Shown here: positions 1 to 5,089 of the stretch, one piece after another
Position numbering within the stretch: position 1 is the stretch's first letter
Layout: every line of letters starts with the position of its first letter
From: JAAYJR01 sp964563975
Lineage (GTDB): Bacteria; Bacteroidota; Bacteroidia; Bacteroidales; Prolixibacteraceae
NCBI GenBank assembly: GCA_964563975.1
Contig: CAZLZJ010000102.1
Coordinates: forward strand, 1 to 5,089
DNA: 5,089 nucleotides
Direction of reading: 5' to 3'
Made by a program: the position numbers and the translations under genes
The notes under the pieces: generated by a model
The model's input: only the letters and a program-made list of their open reading frames with translations
Databases searched by the model: none
Told to the model about the DNA's origin: nothing

Positions 1-1
1 T

Positions 2-25
2 ATTCATAGCCGTTTTTACGGCTAA
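2..25 (+). CDS. Possible 3' end of an upstream gene (partial)
   Basis: Read from base 2, the sequence gives I-H-S-R-F-Y-G followed by TAA. The codons for the H-S-R-F core lie in a 13-base match (positions 3-15) to positions 4954-4966, where the hydrolase at 4020-5030 encodes F-H-S-R-F in the same codon phase. This suggests, without proving, that a related carbon-nitrogen hydrolase ends just inside the window. Against it, only seven codons are visible, and the R-R-P-E-L-Y that follows in the downstream protein is absent. A second frame (from base 3) is also open across this stretch, so the reading is not unique. Confidence 0.22.
   Translation: MHSRFYG
7..24 (+). terminator. Small stem-loop, possible terminator of an upstream gene
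   Basis: A perfect 7-bp stem (TAGCCGT paired with ACGGCTA) closes a four-T loop. It has four G-C pairs and overlaps the TAA of the putative upstream gene end. No clean T-tract follows; the next bases are mixed A/T. It could be a weak intrinsic terminator or an mRNA 3'-end hairpin. An inverted repeat this short can also arise by chance in 5 kb. Confidence 0.3.
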
Positions 26-71
26 GTTAACAAATATTTTTAAAATTATTATCAAATATATACGTCAATTT

Positions 72-407
72 ATGTGTGGCATGACACTAGTGAAGATCTG
101 GTTATTTTTCTATTTAATGAAAATTATCAATCCATACCTTTCAGTTTTTTGCGATTTTTACCTATTGCCCGGACAAAGGATAAAGAATGTAAAGCTGCTC
201 GCCAAAATCAGGTGTGAACTTGCAGGGAAACCTGACATTTATTCTTGTCAAAAGATATTGGCAGAACATCGGAAACCGTGATTAAAGAATACCTGTGTGA
301 TACTTGAAAACGTTACTTGTAACGAGACTGACATAGCTTTCCCACCGGTCAAACAATCAAACATAAGCATTCGGCCTTGCATATCCGATAATGTCCAGCA
401 AATTTAG
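72..407 (+). pseudogene. Possible decayed small gene with one in-frame TGA
   Basis: An ATG at 72 opens 69 codons to a TGA at 279-281. The same frame then stays open for another 41 codons to a TAG at 405-407. Upstream, the frame is also open back to base 3. One stop in about 134 codons is fewer than expected for sequence this AT-rich, and the stretch coincides with a local rise in GC. The first 69 residues have an aromatic/hydrophobic start (LVKIWLFFYLMKII) and a basic, Lys/Arg-rich second half. I recognise no family, and there is no ribosome-binding site or clear promoter. It could be a decayed gene, a gene end running in from upstream, or chance. Confidence 0.18.
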
Positions 408-460
408 CAATCTTTTGGATTCAGCCTGAATTTTCAATTAGTTTTTAAAGTAGAAGCAAT

Positions 461-492
461 TTTGCTCCAATCTATATTTTACAATTATTTTG
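461..492 (+). promoter_or_regulatory. Candidate Bacteroidota-type promoter for the hydrolase genes
   Basis: TTTG at 461-464 is followed after 20 bases by TTATTTTG at 485-492. This matches the primary-sigma consensus of Bacteroidota (TTTG, about 19-21 bases, TAnnTTTG) at all but one fixed position. Transcription would begin near position 500, leaving an AT-rich leader of about 270 bases before the start at 773. No better-spaced pair was found closer to the gene. In DNA this rich in A and T such matches arise easily, so the call is tentative. Confidence 0.3.
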
Positions 493-772
493 ATGATTCA
501 GTTACCGGTATAACTCAATTTTCAATAATATCTTAAAATATTTCTGAATAATGCATTTCAATAAAAACAAAAAAAGGATAAGGCTGTTTAAATTAATATG
601 TTAATTTTAACACTCTTTTTCTAACTTAAAATGATTATTAAAATAACATTCAATTTAACTTTTAAACAACAATCTTTTTGTAACACTAACTAAGATGCTT
701 AAAAAGAAAAAAATAATGATTCAGTACTATTTGAAATAATTAAGTTTAATTCTAATTAAATGAATAAATATT

Positions 773-2365
773 ATGAAAGAAGTTAATAAAGAAACACGAA
801 GAAATTTCATAAAAAAGTCAACCGGAGCAACAGCTGCATTTATGATCCCGGGATTTTTGCCATTCTCATATTCAGAAAAAATATCAGAAACAAATAATCC
901 GGGTGTTGTTTCATCTGATCAAAAATTCATGATGATCGGCATGGCAGAGTATGATATAACTCCGGAGTTAGGGATGGAGCAACCGGGAGGTTATGGAAAA
1001 AGTTTTCATAGAACATTGCATGATCCTTGCAAAGTCAGAGCGGCAGTCTTTGATGATGGCAATAAAGCTGCTGCATTAGTGGGAATTGATGCACTAATGG
1101 TACCGAAAAATCTTGTACTGTCTGCAAGAAAAAAAATTGAACAAAGATGTAACATTAATGGTAATGCCATATTAATTGCTGCATCCCATTCTCACTCTTC
1201 AGGTCCTACCGGAATGATACAACCGGGTGAATTTGATCATGCCGACGACCTGGTAAAAACTCTCGCCTACGAAAAATCTTCATGTGCCGACCCAAAATAT
1301 CTTGAAATTGTCGAAAAAAGTATTGTTGATGCTGTATGCAATGCTTACAATTCAAGAAGCGAATCTTTGGCAGGAGTAGGTAAAGGAATTGAAGATAATG
1401 TGGCCTTCAACCGTCGGTTTAAAATGAAAAACGGAATATCAATTACACATCCGGGACAAGGAAATCCTGATATAATTGAACCGGCAGGGCCAACTGATCC
1501 TGAAGTTGGAGTAATAGGTGTATGGGACAAAAATGGTAAATGCACAGGATGTATTGTTAACTATGCATGCCACGGAACAACAAACCCCGGAGGTATTTCT
1601 GCCAACTGGATTTACTATATGGAACAAACTATTCGCGGTGCTATGGGATCCGACTGTGTAGTTGTATTCTTACCGGGTGCTAATGGAGATGTAACTCAAG
1701 TTGATAATCTGAGCCCAAATCTCAGTCCCAAAGGAGAAGACTGGACACGCTTTGTGGGCGCCCAGGTTGGTGCAGAAGCAATTAAAGTGCTTCTAAACAT
1801 GCCCCGTGGGATTGTGACCCCGATTGCTGTACAAACTAAAACATTAAACATCAACAGGCGTAAACCAGATCCCGACAGAGTAAAAAAATGTATTGAAATG
1901 GTTAAAAGATCACCTCAGGAGGTTGGGCACACAGAATGGACTTTTGCTAAAGAGATAGTCTTGCTCGATGCAAGTCTTAAAAAAGAAACCACAACAGAGG
2001 TAGAGGTTCAAACATTACAGATAGGCCCTGCTTTATTTGTTGCCAATCCGGCAGAATTTTTTTGTCAACTGGGACTTGACATTAAAAAGCAGAGTCCTTT
2101 TAAATACACTTTCCCTGTTGAATTAGCCAATGGCTGTGTGGGATATGTGCCAACAAAAGAAGCCTTCGGACCAGATGGCGGAGGATATGAAACTCGCCTT
2201 ACGTTTTACAGCAATCTTGAAATTGATGCAGGAAATAAAATAGTGGATACGGGTGTTGCATTAGCAAAAAATATGAAGCCCGGTGCTGAACCACAATTCC
2301 AGCCCGCACCTCCATACAGTGGTGAACCGTGGAGTTATGGAAATGTTAAGCCGGAATTAAAATAA
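773..2365 (+). CDS. Tat-exported neutral ceramidase-family hydrolase (catalytic domain only)
   Basis: A predicted extracytoplasmic zinc amidase of the neutral/alkaline non-lysosomal ceramidase N-terminal domain family (Pfam Ceramidase_alk). Characterised members cleave the N-acyl bond of ceramide. Residues 8-14 (TRRNFIK) form a twin-arginine motif, followed by a hydrophobic stretch to about residue 33; no lipobox cysteine is seen. The ATG at 773 is the start that keeps this signal intact. By family comparison the likely zinc ligands are H139 (in SHSHSSGP), H267 (in ACHGTT), E428 (in NPAEFF) and Y458 (in GYVPTKE). R214 and Y472 fit the usual substrate/oxyanion positions. The family hexapeptide GDVSPN reads GDVTQV here (305-310), so the proposed nucleophilic serine is T308. 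At 530 residues it is shorter than classical ceramidases (about 650-780) and appears to lack their C-terminal domain, ending in a proline-rich tail. It has eleven cysteines. It lies 126 bases before a paralogue. The family is secure; the ceramide substrate is not. Confidence 0.93.
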   Translation: MKEVNKETRRNFIKKSTGATAAFMIPGFLPFSYSEKISETNNPGVVSSDQKFMMIGMAEYDITPELGMEQPGGYGKSFHRTLHDPCKVRAAVFDDGNKAAALVGIDALMVPKNLVLSARKKIEQRCNINGNAILIAASHSHSSGPTGMIQPGEFDHADDLVKTLAYEKSSCADPKYLEIVEKSIVDAVCNAYNSRSESLAGVGKGIEDNVAFNRRFKMKNGISITHPGQGNPDIIEPAGPTDPEVGVIGVWDKNGKCTGCIVNYACHGTTNPGGISANWIYYMEQTIRGAMGSDCVVVFLPGANGDVTQVDNLSPNLSPKGEDWTRFVGAQVGAEAIKVLLNMPRGIVTPIAVQTKTLNINRRKPDPDRVKKCIEMVKRSPQEVGHTEWTFAKEIVLLDASLKKETTTEVEVQTLQIGPALFVANPAEFFCQLGLDIKKQSPFKYTFPVELANGCVGYVPTKEAFGPDGGGYETRLTFYSNLEIDAGNKIVDTGVALAKNMKPGAEPQFQPAPPYSGEPWSYGNVKPELK

Positions 2366-2398
2366 TTTTTTGTGAAATTTTAATAAAAGAAATTATTT
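2360..2398. repeat. AT-only inverted repeat at the end of the first gene
   Basis: AAATAATT at 2360-2367 pairs perfectly with AATTATTT at 2391-2398. The pairing can extend inward by four more pairs if one G-U is allowed. The first arm covers the stop codon. With almost no G-C pairs it would be a poor terminator, so read-through into the next gene is likely. The rest of the 126-base spacer shows no convincing promoter; TATATTTA at 2461-2468 resembles a -7 element but has no TTTG at the right distance. Confidence 0.22.
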
Positions 2399-2491
2399 AG
2401 TTAAATTTCTCAATTAAGATTGGAAAAGTAATTATATAGCCTTATTAAAATTAACTAATTTATATTTATACGACTCTAAAAATTTAAACAG

Positions 2492-3937
2492 ATGAAACAT
2501 ACAAACAAACTATTCGGATCTTTACGTTATCTGTCAATATTACTAATTATAATTAGCTTCCAGATAACAGGTGTAAAACTCTCTTTAGCAAATAATAATT
2601 CCGGTAACCAAGAAAAAATCTTCCGGGCGGGAGCAGCAACAAGTAATATTACACCTCCATTAGGAGTAGGTATTATTGGAGAGTGGAATACTCCATTAGC
2701 ATCACATGTTCATGATGAACTTCATGCACGATGCTTAGTGTTGGATGACGGCAGTACAAAACTGGCATTTATTGTTGTTGACAATCTTGGCCTGAGTAAT
2801 GAAGTAATAGAAGAAGCCAAAGAAATTATTGTTAATGAAACAGATCTTCCTGCATCAAATGTAATGATATCTTCAATTCATAACCATTCAGGTCCCAGAG
2901 CTGCAGAAGATTACAGGAAATTTCTGGTAAGAAGATTAGGTGATGTTGTAAGGATTGCCATTAATAATCTGGAACCTGCCAGTATTGGATGGGGTGTTGG
3001 AAATGTCCCGGAGCATGTATTCGTCCGAAGATGGATTATGAAGCCGGGCACCAATCTTCCTGATCCCTTTGGTGGAATGGACAAAGCACAAATGAATCCC
3101 GGACATAAAAATCCGAACCTTCTCAAGCCTGCTGCTAATCCTGATACCGATGTCTCTTTCCTCTCTGTTAAATCAAAAGAGGGAAAACCTATTGCCCTAC
3201 TTGCAAACTATTCACTTCACTATGTAGGGGGAACAAAAACCGGACATATCTCAGCAGACTATTTTGGTATCTTTGCAGACAGAATTCAGGAGTTGCTAAA
3301 AGCTGACAGACAAGACCCGCCATTCGTTGGAATTATGTCCAACGGAACTTCAGGTGATGTAAACAACCTTAATTTTGCCAAAGAACCTGAAAGCAATCCG
3401 CCCTATATAAAAATGAAGCGTGTAGCCGAAGATGTTGCACGTGAAGTATACAGGGCACATAACAAAATAGAATTTCATGACTGGGTGCCATTAAGAGTTG
3501 CATGTGAAGAACTAACCTTAAATGTACGTAAGCCTGATCAGCAAATGATTGCAAATGCTAAAGAGGTATTAAACCGGCCTGACAACGTGACAACAAACCG
3601 CCCGCATGAAAAAGTTTATGCTGGAAGAATAACCAGAATGATAGAAGGACCGGACCAGATAAATATTGTTCTGCAAACATTCGGAATAGGTGATCTGGGT
3701 ATTGCCACATCTCCTTTTGAAACTTTTTCAGATACAGGATTGGAAATAAAAGCCAAAAGCCCTTTTAAGACAACTTTTACAGTTTCTATAGCAAACGGAT
3801 ACTTTGGTTATCTTCCTACCCCGGAGCAACATGAGCTGGGAGGATATGAAACATGGATGGGAACAAATCGCGTTCAAAAAGATGCTTCAGTTAAAATAGT
3901 TGCAAAATTATTAAATATGTTCTCCACAATTAAATAA
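2492..3937 (+). CDS. Sec-exported neutral ceramidase-family hydrolase (paralogue of the preceding gene)
   Basis: A second predicted zinc amidase of the same family, 481 residues. The N-terminus is an ordinary Sec signal: a basic start, a hydrophobic core at about residues 14-28 (SILLIIISFQITGV) and a likely cut after L-S-L-A at residue 33. No lipobox is present, so it should be periplasmic or released. The start at 2492 gives exactly this signal. Probable zinc ligands are H130 (in SIHNHSGP), H243 (in YSLHYVGG), E410 (in SPFETF) and Y440 (in FGYLPTPE); R179 and Y452 fit the other active-site positions. The Y440-to-Y452 spacing of 12 matches that of Tyr448 and Tyr460 in the Pseudomonas enzyme, as I recall it. 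The GDVSPN position reads GDVNNL (288-293), so the serine is N291. No room remains for the C-terminal domain of classical ceramidases. It has only two cysteines, against eleven in its neighbour. The pair may split substrates or steps of one pathway; the substrate is unknown. Confidence 0.92.
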   Translation: MKHTNKLFGSLRYLSILLIIISFQITGVKLSLANNNSGNQEKIFRAGAATSNITPPLGVGIIGEWNTPLASHVHDELHARCLVLDDGSTKLAFIVVDNLGLSNEVIEEAKEIIVNETDLPASNVMISSIHNHSGPRAAEDYRKFLVRRLGDVVRIAINNLEPASIGWGVGNVPEHVFVRRWIMKPGTNLPDPFGGMDKAQMNPGHKNPNLLKPAANPDTDVSFLSVKSKEGKPIALLANYSLHYVGGTKTGHISADYFGIFADRIQELLKADRQDPPFVGIMSNGTSGDVNNLNFAKEPESNPPYIKMKRVAEDVAREVYRAHNKIEFHDWVPLRVACEELTLNVRKPDQQMIANAKEVLNRPDNVTTNRPHEKVYAGRITRMIEGPDQINIVLQTFGIGDLGIATSPFETFSDTGLEIKAKSPFKTTFTVSIANGYFGYLPTPEQHELGGYETWMGTNRVQKDASVKIVAKLLNMFSTIK

Positions 3938-3948
3938 TTATTAATACA

Positions 3949-3984
3949 AATCCGGGTTAATTATCTTAAAAATTAACCCGGATT
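3949..3984. terminator. Perfect 14-bp stem-loop between the second and third genes
   Basis: AATCCGGGTTAATT (3949-3962) and AATTAACCCGGATT (3971-3984) are exact reverse complements around an eight-base A/T loop. The stem starts 12 bases after the stop codon of the second ceramidase-like gene. Six central G-C pairs make it stable. The sequence after it (ATTAAATAAC) is not a true T-tract in either direction. It may be a weak or bidirectional terminator, or a hairpin that protects the upstream mRNA while letting some transcripts continue into the hydrolase 36 bases downstream. I see no separate promoter for that gene in the remaining spacer. Confidence 0.6.
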
Positions 3985-4019
3985 ATTAAATAACAAACTT
4001 AATCATAACTTATTACGAT

Positions 4020-5030
4020 ATGTCAGAAATTTCAAGAAGGAATTTTATGAATATGGCTGCAGGAATACCGGGTCTTATGACTGCCAATTCTCTTTTAAGT
4101 GAAGATGGATCAAGTAATAGCAATTCTTCAAACTTAAATAACAGAAACACTTATATGGAAAGTTTTCGGGTTGCTGCTATTTCAACCCGCAGCAAGGAAG
4201 GGGAACCTGAAGAAAATATGGAGCACGTAGCTTCATGGGTAGCCAAAGCCAGCAAGAAAAATCCTGCTCTGATCTGTTTCCCGGAATTAGGCGTCACAGG
4301 CTATGTTTATGGAAGAAAAATTTGGGAAGCGGCAGAAACAATTCCCGGTCCGTCAACTGCTAAACTTGAAGAGTTAGCAAGACAGTACAAAGTAATAATT
4401 GCAGCAGGCATAGCTGAGATGGACAAAGGAATAGTATACAACACCTATGTGCTTGTCGGACCGGATGGATATATAGGAAAATCACGTAAAATGCATATTC
4501 CCCCTGCAGAGGTTGGATGGTGGCGCGGAGGAGGAGTTCCTCCCGTAATAGATATAGGAATTGCCAAAGTGGGTGTTAATATCTGTTTTGACAACTGGCT
4601 TCCTGAATCAGCCAGACTGGTAGCCTTGCAGGGTGCTGAAGTAATCCTGGCTCCTTTTGTGTGGGGAGGAGGCAAACTGGGAAATCCCCCTGATTATGCA
4701 ACCCGAAACCGTCAGCAAAAAGATTATTCTTCCAGGACACTACCGGGAAGAGCTATAGATAACGGGGTTTTTCTGATATTCGTTAATGATTGCGGAATGG
4801 CAACTACAGGAGAGTACCGGGAAGCAACTATCCTGATATACAGTCCTGAAGGAAAGCTAATAGCTGAATCGCCGGATGATGCCGACGGAGAAGTGATGGT
4901 TGTAACAGACCTCGACCGTAAATTATTAGTTAACCGTCGTTCACAAGGAGTTTTTCATAGCCGTTTCAGAAGGCCCGAGTTATACAAAATCCTTGCCGAA
5001 GGTGATATCGGACTGCAAGATCCGAGATAA
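4020..5030 (+). CDS. Tat-exported carbon-nitrogen hydrolase (nitrilase superfamily)
   Basis: A 336-residue predicted amidase or ureido-hydrolase of the nitrilase superfamily, cleaving non-peptide C-N bonds through a Glu-Lys-Cys site. E89 lies in CFPELGVTGY, K157 in KSRKMHIP and C189 in VNICFDNWLPE. E164 is a reasonable second catalytic glutamate. The context of C189 (ICFDNWLPESARLVALQGAE) strongly resembles N-carbamoylputrescine amidases and beta-ureidopropionases, as does the late RRPELY (318-323). Unlike those usually cytosolic enzymes, this one begins with a twin-arginine motif (SRRNFM, 5-10) and a short, weakly hydrophobic segment. A Ser/Asn-rich linker (about 28-44) follows before the catalytic domain starts near residue 48. 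The ATG at 4020 is needed to include the twin arginines; there is no Shine-Dalgarno. It follows two ceramidase-like genes on the same strand after an 82-base spacer with a strong stem-loop. A shared amide-degrading role is inferred; the exact substrate is not known. Confidence 0.93.
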   Translation: MSEISRRNFMNMAAGIPGLMTANSLLSEDGSSNSNSSNLNNRNTYMESFRVAAISTRSKEGEPEENMEHVASWVAKASKKNPALICFPELGVTGYVYGRKIWEAAETIPGPSTAKLEELARQYKVIIAAGIAEMDKGIVYNTYVLVGPDGYIGKSRKMHIPPAEVGWWRGGGVPPVIDIGIAKVGVNICFDNWLPESARLVALQGAEVILAPFVWGGGKLGNPPDYATRNRQQKDYSSRTLPGRAIDNGVFLIFVNDCGMATTGEYREATILIYSPEGKLIAESPDDADGEVMVVTDLDRKLLVNRRSQGVFHSRFRRPELYKILAEGDIGLQDPR

Positions 5031-5089
5031 TCTTATTTTATAAAACCGTAAAAGTATCAGAAAGCTTTATATCTTCAGCAGAGGAGCCA

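Larger units (their letters stand above)
26..772. other. Long spacer upstream of the hydrolase genes, no clear gene
   Basis: I recognise no protein family, tRNA, rRNA, riboswitch or mobile-element end here. The stretch has two parts. Roughly 130-420 is about 40% GC, similar to the genes, and overlaps a long frame broken by one TGA. Roughly 420-772 drops to about 15-25% GC, with A- and T-runs typical of Bacteroidota regulatory DNA. The second part holds one weak promoter match (461-492). Short palindromes occur at 311-324 (six-base arms, two-base spacer) and at 503-510, but both are of a size expected by chance. Confidence 0.6.

Noticed and set aside
279..281. TGA as a possible selenocysteine codon
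   Set aside because: No recognisable insertion hairpin after it and no selenoprotein family resemblance; decay or chance is simpler.
311..324. Palindrome CGTTAC-TT-GTAACG as an operator
   Set aside because: Six-base arms are expected about once by chance in 5 kb, it is far from the gene start and it is not repeated.
590..607. AAATTAA/TTAATTT inverted repeat with a four-base loop
   Set aside because: Stem made only of A-T pairs in DNA of about 20% GC; such repeats are expected by chance.
725..733. TACTATTTG near the first gene as a -7 promoter element
   Set aside because: The spacing inside the motif is one base too long and no TTTG lies at the right distance upstream.
760..786. Eight-codon upstream ORF (ATG at 760, TAA at 784) overlapping the first gene's start in another frame
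   Set aside because: No ribosome-binding signal and no run of regulatory codons; short ORFs of this size are common by chance.
1345..1627. Minus-strand open frames inside the first ceramidase-like gene
   Set aside because: They are shadows of the strongly supported + strand gene, with no family resemblance.
5038..5088. Possible C-terminal end of a minus-strand gene (16 open codons, then TAA)
   Set aside because: Too short to distinguish from chance, and the opposite strand is also open in one frame here.
1..5089. CRISPR array, tRNA, rRNA, insertion sequence or attachment site
   Set aside because: No spaced direct repeats, no cloverleaf-like sequence, no transposase or recombinase reading frame and no flanking terminal repeats were seen.

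Overview
The window looks like part of a Bacteroidota chromosome. The coding regions are moderately AT-rich (about 40% GC by rough count) and the spacers are very AT-rich. None of the three starts has a Shine-Dalgarno sequence; each is preceded only by A/T-rich DNA. The sole promoter-like match fits the Bacteroidota form TTTG-N20-TAnnTTTG. Tat signals of the RRNF type, as seen here, are also common in that phylum. The lineage is inferred from these traits, not from a database match.

Layout: positions 1-772 hold no clear gene. The first 25 bases may be the tail of an upstream gene and can form a small stem-loop. A higher-GC stretch (about 130-420) lies in a reading frame that is open apart from one TGA. 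Positions 420-772 are extremely AT-rich and carry one weak promoter candidate. Three genes follow on the + strand. At 773-2365 is a Tat-exported protein of the neutral ceramidase family. At 2492-3937 is a shorter, Sec-exported paralogue. At 4020-5030 is a Tat-exported carbon-nitrogen hydrolase of the N-carbamoylputrescine amidase/beta-ureidopropionase type. A perfect 14-bp stem-loop sits between the second and third genes. The last 59 bases hold no supportable gene.

How the genes may work together: all three encode predicted exported hydrolases of families that cut C-N (amide) bonds. The two ceramidase-like proteins keep the expected zinc ligands, but neither has the serine of the GDVSPN motif, and both are too short to carry the usual C-terminal domain. 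True ceramide cleavage is therefore uncertain. The best reading is a small locus for extracytoplasmic breakdown of an amide-linked substrate such as an N-acyl lipid, N-acyl amino acid or ureido/amide compound. Two related zinc amidases would act alongside a cysteine-type amidase. The substrate cannot be told from the sequence.
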